Below are positions 25,720-35,791 of a DNA stretch of 49,915 nt, one piece after another (position 1 is the stretch's first letter; every line of letters starts with the position of its first letter). The notes beneath the pieces are model-generated. The model saw nothing but the letters and a program-made list of their open reading frames with translations. It was not told the DNA's origin and did no database searches. Where the stretch lies: positions 1-49,915 of IMG/VR virus record IMGVR_UViG_3300027972_000019; one strand, 5' to 3'. Position numbers and translations under genes: made by a program. This stretch comes from a virus.

Positions 25720-27210
25720 TTATCGAAGAATAGATGGGATAATACGAGCAGTTTTTTTCATGTTGGTGATTTTCACACCTCCAATGAATCCTTTGTATAC
25801 AGAATAACCATCTACCGAAGTAGCCATCATTCTAGGATCTGTCCTATTATTATATGGAGAGAATGGATCTCTTAATCCAGGGATATACCCAAAAAATTCT
25901 TCCTCATCTTTAACACTAACTTTTGAAATGTTAGAAACACCTCCAGTAGTTCCTACATCAAAAATCTCATAAATATACGAACTAGCTAATCCACCATCAG
26001 GATGCCTAAGAGTATTAGGATATCCATCTTTCATCGGATCAATAGTAAGTTTAAATTTAATACCATTAACTGCTACATAGTTCAGGAACTGTCCTTCATC
26101 TAATGTAAGCTTACCACCATCAGTCTTAATATTAACATTAGTATTAAGATATGTAATAGCGTTTGCCTTACTAACAGCGTCTTTGTGGAATTGATATGCT
26201 CCGTATTCTCCAGTTGAAAGAATAAACTCACGTTTATCTTCAGGAATTTTACCGTATGACATATCCATTGCAAAGTCTGTCAACATATCTAAAGAGAAGG
26301 TATTATATGAAAGAATATTTCCATATTCCATTTGCTCATATAAACCAAATCCAGAACGAATAGTGTTACCTGATTCACCTACGTGTCCAAATGTACCATC
26401 AGCAAGTTTATTAGACTTACCATAACCAATAAGACGAGCCTTATCACGTTCAAACTGTACATAAAAATCCCAACCAAGTTTATCAATCCAGCGAGTTTGT
26501 GTCTTTCCGTTCTGATCTATGAAAGCAAAAGCAAGAGGCTTATTCTTACCTTTAGATATCATATTACCAGGTACGTTATAATTCTTACGAATCATAGAAA
26601 GTACGTTCTCCATCTGATAAGGAGCAGTGTGATGAACACCTGTTCCTCTCTTGGACAGCTCTTGTTCAACCATACCAAAAAGTTCTGACCACATAGTGTT
26701 AGCAGCAAGATCAGCTGCAGGAACCCACAATGTGTCGTCACCTGAGAATAACTGGACCTTATAACGCCAGTAGTTACCAAACTGTACAGGATCTTCAATA
26801 ACCCTAAGTTGGTACAATTCAGGCTTTGAACCTACGATATGAGATGTGCTTTCAAAGTATCTTTCAGGAAATAACATGTAGAATACACCTCTATTTAAAC
26901 CTGCCTGAGCTGCATCTGTAATAACAGTTGTACATGCAAGATCAGAAAAGGCTGCTTTAAGAGGAATGCTTCTTTCGTCAGATCCCTGAAGAAACCATCT
27001 GTATACAACATCATCATTAATGTACTCAGTAGGAAGCTTATTTATAAATGAAACAAAGTTGTCAGTACCGACATTTAATTCGTACAGACGATTCATTGTA
27101 TTACTTATAATTTCAGGTTCCTGCATACCAAGCCAACCAAGATGACTTTCACGAGTTAGACCGCTCCAATGTTTTGGATCTACGATCTGAAGTTTTGAAA
27201 TTTGATTCAT
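25720..27210 (-). CDS. Major capsid protein, crAss-like
   Basis: 496 residues. It occupies the expected place, two genes after portal and directly after the scaffold-like protein. HK97-type features fit: an N-terminal arm (about residues 1-100), an extended loop with basic and aromatic residues, a peripheral domain rich in Tyr/Gly around 180-330, and a beta-strand-rich C-terminus ending in a Lys/Arg-rich segment. The start MNQISKLQIVDPKHWSGLT is reminiscent of Crassvirales capsid proteins. It builds the icosahedral shell. A strong hairpin follows the gene. Confidence 0.8.
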   Translation of the reverse strand: MNQISKLQIVDPKHWSGLTRESHLGWLGMQEPEIISNTMNRLYELNVGTDNFVSFINKLPTEYINDDVVYRWFLQGSDERSIPLKAAFSDLACTTVITDAAQAGLNRGVFYMLFPERYFESTSHIVGSKPELYQLRVIEDPVQFGNYWRYKVQLFSGDDTLWVPAADLAANTMWSELFGMVEQELSKRGTGVHHTAPYQMENVLSMIRKNYNVPGNMISKGKNKPLAFAFIDQNGKTQTRWIDKLGWDFYVQFERDKARLIGYGKSNKLADGTFGHVGESGNTIRSGFGLYEQMEYGNILSYNTFSLDMLTDFAMDMSYGKIPEDKREFILSTGEYGAYQFHKDAVSKANAITYLNTNVNIKTDGGKLTLDEGQFLNYVAVNGIKFKLTIDPMKDGYPNTLRHPDGGLASSYIYEIFDVGTTGGVSNISKVSVKDEEEFFGYIPGLRDPFSPYNNRTDPRMMATSVDGYSVYKGFIGGVKITNMKKTARIIPSILR

Positions 27211-27236
27211 TTAACTATTTAATTTAAAAAACGGTT

Positions 27237-28457
27237 TTATTTGCCAAAAATTCCACGCATGGAATCTATATTGCTTTTTGATGTTGGATCTATATTAGCA
27301 TTCTGTAATACAGTATGTCCAACAGTTGTTCCTGTATTTCTCTTACTTTCGATAGCTTTTTCTAGTTCTGTAATAGTTTTAGTAGCTTTTACATTAACTA
27401 CTTTGTCCCAGGTCTTGCCTTTATTAAAGTATCCTGTTGCAAATAAATAAGCCAATCTTTCATCAAAAAACATAGGATCTTCAGATCTTAAAGCCCAGAT
27501 AGCATTAGTTGTTCTACCTTTTCCATCTTTAACAGGTTTTGTAATAGCTTCAAACATTTGTTTTTTAGTTTGAACATTAATAGGTAATCCTGTTACTATT
27601 TCATTAAGACTGTTTATATTTTCTTTTAAAGCCTCTATACTACGTTTATTTTCGTCTTCTAAAAGCTTCTGTTGTTTTGATGCTGTTTGTTCTTCAAGAG
27701 TTATTTGTTCCTTTATAGAATCCTTTAAAACACTTAAATATTCTTTAGCATCGTCTATATCTTCTCCAAGATCAATACTACTTTGAACTAATTTATCAAT
27801 CTTAGAATCCGGCATTGAAGTAGTGAGTTTAAAGTAGTCTACCATCACTTGTTTTCTTAGAGCAGAATTCTCTTCTTTACTCAACTCATCTACTGTAATA
27901 CCTTCAAATCTAGTCTTTAATTCTACTAAACTGCCTGCAGTTTCCTGTGCCACTCCTTTACCAATAAGTTTTAAATACTCCTGGTAACCTTCATCTAAAT
28001 CAGATTGAGCAGCAGTTAGATTTGCATCTATCTCAGTTTTAATAAGAGTTCTAAGAGCCTCAGCTTCGCCAAGAGTCTTAGAATCTTCTATAAATTTAGT
28101 TTCATCAAAAGATGATAATAGCCCCTGCGCCACCAAGTCTCTAGCAAAGATTACAGTAAAAGAAGCATCGGAAGTATCATCGGTTTTATTCACAAGGGGT
28201 ACAGGGGCCTTATCATCAGGATCTTCAACCTTTTCCTCAATATCTTCTGTTTTGTCTTGTAGCTTTGTTGTATCTAAGACTTTATTAATATTTTCTAAAG
28301 AAAGCTCTTTTTTAGGATCTTCCTTTTTTTCTGGTTCTTTTTTAATTATAGGATCAGTTTCTAAAGCAGGCGCTGCGGCTAAAATACTATTTATATCTAG
28401 TCCAGCATCAAATTCTAAAATCTCATCCAAACTCTGTTCAAATACTTCTTTACTCAT
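27237..28457 (-). CDS. Scaffold-like protein between portal and MCP
   Basis: 406 residues, very acidic N-terminus with Lys/Glu/Asp/Pro runs (residues 35-95), then a long helical, coiled-coil-prone centre (about 120-300, Leu/Glu/Lys/Gln-rich) and a compact C-terminal 80 residues (FATGYFNKGKTWDKV). Charged, helical proteins at this position normally scaffold capsid assembly and bind the capsid protein through their C-terminus. In Crassvirales this conserved gene is unassigned. Confidence 0.55.
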   Translation of the reverse strand: MSKEVFEQSLDEILEFDAGLDINSILAAAPALETDPIIKKEPEKKEDPKKELSLENINKVLDTTKLQDKTEDIEEKVEDPDDKAPVPLVNKTDDTSDASFTVIFARDLVAQGLLSSFDETKFIEDSKTLGEAEALRTLIKTEIDANLTAAQSDLDEGYQEYLKLIGKGVAQETAGSLVELKTRFEGITVDELSKEENSALRKQVMVDYFKLTTSMPDSKIDKLVQSSIDLGEDIDDAKEYLSVLKDSIKEQITLEEQTASKQQKLLEDENKRSIEALKENINSLNEIVTGLPINVQTKKQMFEAITKPVKDGKGRTTNAIWALRSEDPMFFDERLAYLFATGYFNKGKTWDKVVNVKATKTITELEKAIESKRNTGTTVGHTVLQNANIDPTSKSNIDSMRGIFGK

Positions 28458-28528
28458 ATTCTTTGCAAATTTAATTATTAATTTATAATTATAACTATAA
28501 TCTTCTTTCTTTTAGTTTCTGGCATAAC

Positions 28529-28557
28529 GTAAACCTATTATTTTTTAATAGGTTTAC
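28529..28557 (-). terminator. 12-bp hairpin abutting the portal stop codon
   Basis: GTAAACCTATTA pairs perfectly with TAATAGGTTTAC (28529-28540 with 28546-28557) around a 5-base loop; the arm ends on the first base of the portal stop codon. No T-run follows on the minus strand. It is either a weak terminator or a 3' stabiliser between portal and the scaffold-like gene. Confidence 0.5.
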
Positions 28558-30953
28558 TATTTTTTAGAAGTAGGTCTAGGAGAGGGTTTATTAGCAACCT
28601 TACGCTTTATCTCAATCTCTCTATCTTTCTGCTCTTCTTTTTTACGGTTAGACCTCTTAACCTCATCAAGTTGTTCTTTTTTCAATTGAATATCTTCTTG
28701 ATTATCCTCAACCACAGGAGCTTCTTCAGTATCTTCTTTTGTAGAAGACGCTCTAATATAAGCTACTTCGATAGCCGTACTAGCCTGTAAATCAGCTTTA
28801 TATTTCTCAAGTTCAAGCCTCTGATTTTCAAGTTCTTGTTCCTGTTGCATCATGGCCATTTTATTTTCCTCAGCAGCCTTCTGAGCAGCAGCTTGTTGTT
28901 GCTGTAGTTGTTCTTCAAAAGCTTCAAATTTTCTCTGTAAAGCAGCAGGATCTTGGGTCCTATAAAGTTCCATTACCATACTAATTGTACCACCATTTTG
29001 CATAAAAGGCTGAACGAGTGATTTAATAGTACTCATCATGTCCTTATCAACAGCTGAATTAGTAGAATAGATTCCATATTCTGTCTCTGCAAACATCTGA
29101 CCATCAAAGTCTAAGATAGACTGACTACCATCAGATAAAATAAATTGTCTCTTAAACGCCTGTTCTTTCCAGGCAATTTTAGCTGTTTCTATATAAGCAT
29201 TTATGGATCTGTTTATAAAGTCATCATGTATGCTGAAATATTTAGCTGTATTAAGTGAACTCTGTTTTACAGATCTTTCCACACCTCCTACAGTTTCTCT
29301 ATTATCTACAGCGCCTTTTCTTTGAGGTGTAATACCTACAATATCCTGAATTCTATTCTCCAAGAATGTTAATATGCCTAAAAGATTTTGAATTACATTA
29401 GCATCTCCAATTTCTACGCTGCCAGATCCACGATTCATATTTCCAGCCAACTTGCCTAAAGAAGCTCCTTTTTGGCCCTCATTAAATTCATCTTCAAAAA
29501 TAACCTTCATCTGGTCAATATAAAATAAAAATTGATCCATAGTAAAGTTGCTGGGAATCATGCTGGTACTTATTTTTGCAATTTTACCTTTATATGTTTT
29601 AAGCTCTTCCCAAAGCTTATGCATGAAGAAATTATATGTTAGCTGGTAATCTTTAGCTAAACTAACAAATGATAATGATTTAGAATCATTTGTAGTAAAT
29701 ATATTTCCTACAATGCCAGGATAACACTTACTAGGATTATCCATTGATCTAAACTGAACAGGACGAGGCCCCATTTTAACATAGATATCGTCTGCAAGTT
29801 TAGTTCCTTCATTCCATTCACTAACCCAAATCCACTTAATATTCTCATCTTCAACATTATTTAAAGGATAATCTTCATCTACAAATGTTTTTTGAATATC
29901 TCCATTTTCATCAATAAAAGTTAAGACTCCTAATTTTCGCATTCCTTTCCAGAGAACTCTAAGCTTTCTAGCATTCCCATAAGTATCAAATGATCCACCA
30001 AAAGAGGCAGCTTCTTTAGTTGATGCAGATAAGACACTACCTATTCCTCCTTGTTGATTTATCCAAGAAGTTAAATCTATAGGTACATTTCTAAGGGTAC
30101 GCTGGAAGAGTTTACCTGATGCGGCATTTGCATAACCATAGCCTTCTTCTAATTTTTTAATCTGTGCGTCTGATAAATCATCATGATACTCATCTATAAG
30201 TTGTCCTACAGGCACAAAACTTAATTCTATGATAATATCAGAATCTTCAATTCTATAAGTATTCCCAGAACGAACTGTAAATATATTTAAAGGGTTGCCT
30301 TTTCTGCTAATTGGCTCTCCACCAACTATTTCTGATATAGAAATCTCTTCTCCTTGCACTAATAGATCTTCAAAAGCCTTGCTAAATAATTCTTTCATAT
30401 TTTGGTTAACGTAACCATACTGAATTATCTGTGATGCCATTAGCTCTCTACGATCTCTATAGTTGAACTTCATCCATTTAGCTTGAGATTGAATAGCTGC
30501 TGAAACTTCTTCTTCCGAAAACTTATTTGCAACTACTTTCTCTAAAATAGATTTATTCATTAATGCTGATAATTCTTCTAATTTAGAATTAACCAGATCA
30601 GGATTAGACATAGTTATTAAAGGATTAAAACGCATCTCACGTTCCTCACCCAATAACACAGCCATATATGAATTTATAAGAGGATAATTTTTATAGGTAT
30701 TATCAAACTTAGCTTCAAGTTTATAAGGATTAATAACATTTTGAATCTCTTTTGGATCTATAATATTATTAATAAGGTTAACATTACTAAGTTTTTCTTG
30801 CATGGATGCACGTAATCCATTATCAACATCAAAGCCGACAATAGTATCTGCAGCATCTACACACTCTTTATAATAAGATTTGGTCTTTTGATTTCGACTT
30901 CTTTTCTGAAAAGGAAATGTCATTTTTGATACATTAACCATACTTGTTGCCAT
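28557..30953 (-). CDS. Portal protein, crAss-like
   Basis: 798 residues, matching the long portals of crAss-like phages. It forms the dodecameric ring through which DNA enters the head. The body is mixed helix/strand; residues about 700-790 are a long Gln/Glu/Lys/Ala coiled coil ending in a Lys/Pro/Arg-rich tail, the typical internal barrel/crown end of portals. It follows TerL and precedes the scaffold-like and capsid genes, the conserved order. Stop codon TAG. A near-consensus promoter lies upstream. Confidence 0.85.
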   Translation of the reverse strand: MATSMVNVSKMTFPFQKRSRNQKTKSYYKECVDAADTIVGFDVDNGLRASMQEKLSNVNLINNIIDPKEIQNVINPYKLEAKFDNTYKNYPLINSYMAVLLGEEREMRFNPLITMSNPDLVNSKLEELSALMNKSILEKVVANKFSEEEVSAAIQSQAKWMKFNYRDRRELMASQIIQYGYVNQNMKELFSKAFEDLLVQGEEISISEIVGGEPISRKGNPLNIFTVRSGNTYRIEDSDIIIELSFVPVGQLIDEYHDDLSDAQIKKLEEGYGYANAASGKLFQRTLRNVPIDLTSWINQQGGIGSVLSASTKEAASFGGSFDTYGNARKLRVLWKGMRKLGVLTFIDENGDIQKTFVDEDYPLNNVEDENIKWIWVSEWNEGTKLADDIYVKMGPRPVQFRSMDNPSKCYPGIVGNIFTTNDSKSLSFVSLAKDYQLTYNFFMHKLWEELKTYKGKIAKISTSMIPSNFTMDQFLFYIDQMKVIFEDEFNEGQKGASLGKLAGNMNRGSGSVEIGDANVIQNLLGILTFLENRIQDIVGITPQRKGAVDNRETVGGVERSVKQSSLNTAKYFSIHDDFINRSINAYIETAKIAWKEQAFKRQFILSDGSQSILDFDGQMFAETEYGIYSTNSAVDKDMMSTIKSLVQPFMQNGGTISMVMELYRTQDPAALQRKFEAFEEQLQQQQAAAQKAAEENKMAMMQQEQELENQRLELEKYKADLQASTAIEVAYIRASSTKEDTEEAPVVEDNQEDIQLKKEQLDEVKRSNRKKEEQKDREIEIKRKVANKPSPRPTSKK

Positions 30954-30969
30954 ATTTTTTAATTTTGTG

Positions 30970-31001
30970 TAAAAGTACTGATGTTATATTGATTTAACAA
31001 A
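30970..31001 (-). promoter_or_regulatory. Near-consensus Bacteroidetes promoter before portal
   Basis: Minus-strand -7 box TACTTTTA (plus 30970-30977; consensus last base is G) and -33 box TTTG (30998-31001), spacer 20 bases. It lies in the 79-base gap between TerL and portal and would start transcription shortly before the portal ATG. Confidence 0.5.
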
Positions 31002-31032
31002 AATTTTAATTACTGGTATAGCGTAATTTATT

Positions 31033-33297
31033 TTAAACGGAGTTAATTGATTTAGCAGGATTTATAATTTTTACTTTTTTACTAACTCCTGAATATCTAA
31101 TAAACCAGGGATCATCATGTATAGTCTTAATTTTATCAGAATACTTTTGTATTTCATATTTAGCTCTATCAGCTCGTAAAATCATTAACATTCCCATTGC
31201 AGATATCCTGTCAAAGTTATCATCTGGATTCCAACTAATTAACTCTTTAAGGTAGCCTATAGAACGTACTTTATGTAAATTTAATAATTTTGGCTTCTCT
31301 TCTTCAGATTTTATATCTGAATCATCTAGAGACGTATAAGCCTTTTCTATTAACCAGTCTGCTTGTAATTTCCTTCCCCAGGCATTAATCATCTTATTTG
31401 CAGTTGTGCCTTTTGATCTATTACCAAATGAAGGCCCTTTTTGTAAATCCATGTCTTTTAACATCTGGGGTGTATCACATAATAAGTGTAGGTTTCTGGT
31501 AGTATCAAAATATTGGAATAGTCCTTTTAGGTTATTTTCATAGTTAGCAACAGCATTATAAAACTTTAATAACATAACACAGTTATTATAAAATTCTGAT
31601 GCCAATGGAGGCCTACCAGAATATTCAGCTACAATTCTATCTTCCCAACTATCAAAGACAAAACAACTTCCTAAAGAATTAGTATACATACCAGCATCGG
31701 AATCAATAGGGTCTATCCCAGCTATATATCTCCAGGTAGGTATATTACCATCTCCCATCTTTTTAGGCATTTCAAAAATCTCAATACAGCCAAAACGATC
31801 TAATTCGTCTTTTAACGGGAAATTCCTTAAGGGTGGATGCAGTTCCTGTTTATCCCAGGAAATCTCTCCTTTAACATTAGTTTTTAGATGGCCTACATAA
31901 TGAGCATGTACAAACTCTTGGTAATTAGGCATTACATCGGCGAGATAATCTTTAAGAGATGATATAGGAAAAATACTACCTTCTCTACGCATGATAGCTT
32001 CTTGTGGAGTAATACACATCTCAGCCTTATGCTGCACTAAAGTATTAGTATCTGTAGAGTTATACTTTATTTTAAATCTTCTTTGTATAATCTCTATAAG
32101 AGCTCCAATTACATCTGAGTTACCATTCTTATCATACTTACCTAATCTATTAAGATATGCCGGGAAAAAGAAGGCACAATTAACTTTTCCATTAGTATTT
32201 TTATCATATACATTAGGAAGAGCTAATATATTATAACCATCTGCATTATAAAACATTTCCTCTGCTCCTGCAAAGTTTGCCCCCTCTGTACCTCCAGTAC
32301 CTCCTCCAATCATAGTAGAGTGGGCAAAATCTCCCTCTTCTACTGATTCACGAGCTACGTTCCAGGTTTTTAATAAGTTTGGGAAGATTCCCCACTCATC
32401 ATAATAGATAGTACCTCTTTTACCACGAGCATGTTCTGGATTTCCAGATGTTGTTACTCCGATTACTGAATTATGTGTTCCTCGTGTAATACCGTCTTGA
32501 TCAGTGTATCCTACTTCCCAAATCATATTATTCAACGAATCTTTGCTTTTTAACCTGGGCCAGGGAGTCGTACTTGCACACCAATTGACATTATAATCAA
32601 ATTTATTTAAAATTCCATCTTTTATTAAATATTCTTTTTCACTTGCAATTGCAAATGCTTGAACATCTTCTTTGTTTAAGGAACTACTTCCTAGAATGAG
32701 TAGTCTAGTTAAATCAGAACCGGCGGTATATGAGAAGCCCACTCCTCTTCTTTTTAATAAGCCAGCATGTTTTCCAAAGTCTTTAGCTTGCTGGACATAA
32801 TGATAGTATAAATAGGACCCATCATAAAAATCTGGAAACCCTCTACCTCTTTCTGATCTTTTCGTACCTGGAACTATCTTATTTCTAAGTATTGGAGAAT
32901 AATTTAAATAAAAGTAGAATGGTCCAGGTATCCATTCTCCATCATATTCTCTTATATACCCATCTCTACAGCGTCTGGCTTCTTCTTTCCAAAACTTACT
33001 ATATTCTGAATTTGGAGATGAATTAGGGTATAAATTTGTATACTTTTTAAACTGTTCATAATGAATAGCAGGCTGCCTAAAATAATTAACATCCTCTAAT
33101 ATATGAGGATCAGAAAGATTAACTATAATCTTCCCAAACTCATCTTTTTCACAGTCTTTGGCATATTTTCTATTAGGTCTAATTAAGTTTTGTATAAACT
33201 GAACAGAGTTTATAAACTCAGTTATTTCTCCTAATACTTCTTTTTCTAATTTAGCTTCTTCTAAAATAGATTGATATTTATTATACTCCATCTTCAA
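31033..33297 (-). CDS. terL: Terminase large subunit
   Basis: 754 residues, the ATP-driven DNA packaging motor with a nuclease domain. Residues 181-190 (LKRRGVGFSY) are a Walker A-like loop of the terminase type. TIYYDEWG at about 296-303 is Walker B with the catalytic Glu. A Thr/Ser/Gly coupling region follows near 328-340. The nuclease half opens with YIAGIDPIDSD (about 524-534), supplying the first metal-binding Asp residues. It is preceded by a TerS-candidate gene, overlapping it by 17 bases, and followed by portal. Confidence 0.9.
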   Translation of the reverse strand: MKMEYNKYQSILEEAKLEKEVLGEITEFINSVQFIQNLIRPNRKYAKDCEKDEFGKIIVNLSDPHILEDVNYFRQPAIHYEQFKKYTNLYPNSSPNSEYSKFWKEEARRCRDGYIREYDGEWIPGPFYFYLNYSPILRNKIVPGTKRSERGRGFPDFYDGSYLYYHYVQQAKDFGKHAGLLKRRGVGFSYTAGSDLTRLLILGSSSLNKEDVQAFAIASEKEYLIKDGILNKFDYNVNWCASTTPWPRLKSKDSLNNMIWEVGYTDQDGITRGTHNSVIGVTTSGNPEHARGKRGTIYYDEWGIFPNLLKTWNVARESVEEGDFAHSTMIGGGTGGTEGANFAGAEEMFYNADGYNILALPNVYDKNTNGKVNCAFFFPAYLNRLGKYDKNGNSDVIGALIEIIQRRFKIKYNSTDTNTLVQHKAEMCITPQEAIMRREGSIFPISSLKDYLADVMPNYQEFVHAHYVGHLKTNVKGEISWDKQELHPPLRNFPLKDELDRFGCIEIFEMPKKMGDGNIPTWRYIAGIDPIDSDAGMYTNSLGSCFVFDSWEDRIVAEYSGRPPLASEFYNNCVMLLKFYNAVANYENNLKGLFQYFDTTRNLHLLCDTPQMLKDMDLQKGPSFGNRSKGTTANKMINAWGRKLQADWLIEKAYTSLDDSDIKSEEEKPKLLNLHKVRSIGYLKELISWNPDDNFDRISAMGMLMILRADRAKYEIQKYSDKIKTIHDDPWFIRYSGVSKKVKIINPAKSINSV

Positions 33298-33832
33298 ATG
33301 TTGCCTTGGTCTTATTACCTACTTTATCTTTCTTAGATTGTACTTCTTTTTTTACCATATGTTCCAGCTTCACAAGGCCTTCCAAAATTCCAGCGCTTCT
33401 TTCAATAACCCTTGCTACCTTATCTATATCATATTTAGCTTTTCCATTCTTATCAAGAGCCAGAAAGTCTACATTTCTATAGAAATCTCGCATTCTGTCT
33501 ATCACTATTTTTGCATCTTTTAACATTAATAGTGGCGTAATTTCCTCGCTTCTTTTACGGTAGAACTCTCTGGCTTCTGTGACAAGGACATCTTCTTTCC
33601 AGGGTTTAGGCAATCCAATGGAACTTATAACCTCAGACTCTCTTGTAGAGTCATCTACAATATCTGAAAAATCTGATTTAAAATCTTCTACAAAATAAAT
33701 GTAAGCTAATTCTGCTAAGGCTTTTTCTTTAGTTTTTGTTTTATCTCTATCCCAGATTTTCTTAAAAGGAACTAATAAATATGCCTCTTCAGAAATAACT
33801 ACTTGATTATTAATCAGATCGAATATTCTCAT
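33281..33832 (-). CDS. Small terminase subunit candidate
   Basis: 183 residues, mostly helical and charged. The central part (about 60-130) has helix-turn-helix-like spacing, and the C-terminal third is a coiled-coil-like, Lys-rich region (VKLEHMVKKEVQSKKDK). Size, composition and position immediately before TerL, with a 17-base overlap, fit a TerS that recognises the pac/cos site. Crassvirales TerS proteins are poorly defined, so this is inferred from context. Confidence 0.5.
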   Translation of the reverse strand: MRIFDLINNQVVISEEAYLLVPFKKIWDRDKTKTKEKALAELAYIYFVEDFKSDFSDIVDDSTRESEVISSIGLPKPWKEDVLVTEAREFYRKRSEEITPLLMLKDAKIVIDRMRDFYRNVDFLALDKNGKAKYDIDKVARVIERSAGILEGLVKLEHMVKKEVQSKKDKVGNKTKATFEDGV

Positions 33833-34073
33833 TTTCTTTATCTTTTTTTTCTGTTCGTTTCTTTAATCTCTCTTTATGCCACTCAGGACAATAAAATATT
33901 AAAAAATAAGGAATTCTTAAACTTGGGAAAATTTGTTTATGCCTATCACAACGATACTTCATAATAATAGACTGTAGTTCAAAAGGAGCTTCATACATCC
34001 TTTCTGCATCTGTTATAGAAATATCTAACTCTCTAGCAACTCTATTCAACAAAATCTTCACTTCCGGGCTCAT
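33810..34073 (-). CDS. Small helical protein, possible DNA-binding
   Basis: 87 residues. The first 45 residues (VKILLNRVARELDISITDAERMYEAP) resemble a helix-turn-helix; residues 45-70 are aromatic with two Cys; the C-terminus is a run of Lys/Glu/Arg. It overlaps its upstream neighbour by 32 bases and its downstream neighbour by 23 bases, so translation is coupled. Role unknown; a packaging accessory is plausible. Confidence 0.5.
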   Translation of the reverse strand: MSPEVKILLNRVARELDISITDAERMYEAPFELQSIIMKYRCDRHKQIFPSLRIPYFLIFYCPEWHKERLKKRTEKKDKENENIRSD

Positions 34074-34233
34074 CTTCCTCTACTTCTATATTTTTAAAAA
34101 GCATATCCATTTCAGCTATTTCCTGCATACAGACGGAACAAATTGGTATTGAACCGTCTGGACCAGAATAAAGTATCTGCTTACTCTGCTGTTTCCTTTC
34201 TAACAATTCGCATCTAACACATTTACTTGCCAT
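34042..34233 (-). CDS. Small zinc-finger-type protein
   Basis: 63 residues with two CxxC pairs, CVRC at residues 5-8 and CSVC at about 32-35, so a single zinc site is expected, then an acidic tail rich in Glu/Asp. Overlaps the exonuclease gene by 11 bases. Such mini zinc proteins often modulate phage or host enzymes; no specific family is recognised. Confidence 0.55.
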   Translation of the reverse strand: MASKCVRCELLERKQQSKQILYSGPDGSIPICSVCMQEIAEMDMLFKNIEVEEDEPGSEDFVE

Positions 34234-35173
34234 TACTAATCAGAATAGATTTACTATTTTTAAACACTGTTTTACGTTCCCTTGCAAGAGCACCACAATC
34301 CGTGCACCTATAATTTTTATATTTACCTGTTTGTGTAAAATAATAATATCCAACAAATTCCAGATGTTTACCTCCACAATGAGGACAGACTGGCTCATTG
34401 GAATCAATAAATAAATTATAATTAGGATGCGATTTAATATAGGGCCTTAAATGTAAATATACTTCTTCTAAGATCTCAACGTCATGCTTATTATAGAATT
34501 CCATCTCCGATAGAGCTTTTTCTTCACCGTCTAAGCATCTTGACCATAATTTAAAATTAGTTTCAATTTTCTGATCAATTCCAAAAATTTTAGCTAGAGC
34601 ATCTAATTTATTAGAAGAAAATCCAAATTCTTTGGCTGCTACTTGTTTTGTATCTACTTGTTGATAATAAGTAGTAGGAGGTAACCCATGTACTAAAAAC
34701 CTTGATTTAATTTTAGGTATATCAAATTGATTGCCATTATGCGCTATTACTATATCAGCCTCATTCAATAAATACCAAAGTGTTTGAACTATCCTACTAT
34801 CATCCTCTGTTCTAGCCTCTTCGCTAGTTAATTTTTGAGATACAACTCCTGGTTCCAATAGCCATTTAGCTGCCCAGGTTAACATAAACCATTCAGATAT
34901 AATCTGATCTATATAAATATTCTGTTTCCAGAGTCGCCAGACAAAGGCTCGTATAGGCGCTGTTTCAATATCCAAAAGAAGAATCCTTGGAGTAGTATGG
35001 GGCTCTAATTTATGTTTTGGAACTGCTGTACTTATTTTTTCCTTATGATATAATTTTTTTGCTTCTTTTATAATCTCAGGAGATACTCTTAGCCAGGAGG
35101 CCAGTTTACCGCTTCCCATATTTGACATATAGGATTTTTCATGGAATTTTTCAACAATTTCTTCTATACTCAT
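34223..35173 (-). CDS. DnaQ-like 3'-5' exonuclease with C-terminal zinc ribbon
   Basis: 316 residues. N-terminal helix-turn-helix-like segment (residues 5-45, GSGKLASWLRVSPEIIKEAKK). The exonuclease core carries ExoI LLDIETAPI (Asp68, Glu70), ExoII IAHNGNQFD (about 144-152) and ExoIII YNKHDVEI (about 230-237), the DEDDy set. The end holds a zinc ribbon, CPHCGG at about 265 and CTDCG at about 289. It resembles RNase H-like exonucleases of family-B polymerase type, here without a polymerase domain. Probably DNA repair, recombination or nucleotide scavenging. Confidence 0.8.
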   Translation of the reverse strand: MSIEEIVEKFHEKSYMSNMGSGKLASWLRVSPEIIKEAKKLYHKEKISTAVPKHKLEPHTTPRILLLDIETAPIRAFVWRLWKQNIYIDQIISEWFMLTWAAKWLLEPGVVSQKLTSEEARTEDDSRIVQTLWYLLNEADIVIAHNGNQFDIPKIKSRFLVHGLPPTTYYQQVDTKQVAAKEFGFSSNKLDALAKIFGIDQKIETNFKLWSRCLDGEEKALSEMEFYNKHDVEILEEVYLHLRPYIKSHPNYNLFIDSNEPVCPHCGGKHLEFVGYYYFTQTGKYKNYRCTDCGALARERKTVFKNSKSILISNGK

Positions 35174-35178
35174 AGTTT

Positions 35179-35538
35179 TTAATTTTCGTCCTCGTCTTCA
35201 AATATAATAGTTAATTCTTGAGTCTTAGGTAGTATATATTTAGGTATTAAACTATCTGACTCAATTAGTTTTAATGTTCTTAATGTACTTAAAAGATTGT
35301 ATATTCCTGACAATTTTATACTCATTTTTGCCGCAAGTTCAAGTTTAGAGTTATAACTAAATATTAATGTATTCCTTTCTTTAAAAGGAACATTCCTATA
35401 TTTATAGTTGATACTTAATAAATTAGCATATAATTCTAACTCTTTAGGTCTAAGTTTATTAAATGGTGGGATATTATTAAGGATAAACAAAAGCTTAAGA
35501 AAATAAGTATCTTCTTGGGTCTTTATTCTTATCTTCAT
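35179..35538 (-). CDS. Small conserved-type phage protein, possible wHTH
   Basis: 119 residues, helical with Leu/Ile/Lys; residues 60-100 (YNSKLELAAKMSIKLSGIYNLLSTLRTLKLI) look like a winged helix-turn-helix: recognition helix, then a short wing. It overlaps the upstream 93-residue gene by 44 bases. Might be a transcription regulator of the late operon; not proven. Confidence 0.45.
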   Translation of the reverse strand: MKIRIKTQEDTYFLKLLFILNNIPPFNKLRPKELELYANLLSINYKYRNVPFKERNTLIFSYNSKLELAAKMSIKLSGIYNLLSTLRTLKLIESDSLIPKYILPKTQELTIIFEDEDEN

Positions 35539-35776
35539 GTTTTTTAAATTTATTATTGCTAAGTTTCCAAAATAATTCCAACTGTAATGGAGTTAAACTT
35601 GATAAGGTCTCTCCTTCATTTAAAACAGATTCTACAACTTCTACAAAATATATATTATCATCAACATATATTTTTTTAACACATTTTCCTAGCTCATTAT
35701 AAACAATCTCTCCAGCCTTAATTTTTTCTTCCGTCATTGGGACAAGTGGATCACTGTTCTTTCTGTAATACTTCAT
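35495..35776 (-). CDS. Small hypothetical protein, first gene of the late operon
   Basis: 93 residues, charged. Residues 1-55 are beta-rich (KAGEIVYNELGKCVKKIYVDDN), then a helical part. Its ATG lies 16 bases from the promoter at 35792-35823, which makes it the first gene of the transcript leading to the exonuclease and terminase. Function not recognised. Confidence 0.5.
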   Translation of the reverse strand: MKYYRKNSDPLVPMTEEKIKAGEIVYNELGKCVKKIYVDDNIYFVEVVESVLNEGETLSSLTPLQLELFWKLSNNKFKKHEDKNKDPRRYLFS

Positions 35777-35791
35777 TTTACATAATTTTTA

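Noticed and set aside
28466-28473. TAAATTTG box before the scaffold-like gene
   Set aside because: Matches the -7 consensus, but there is no -33 TTTG at 19-21 bases and the start site would fall on the ATG.
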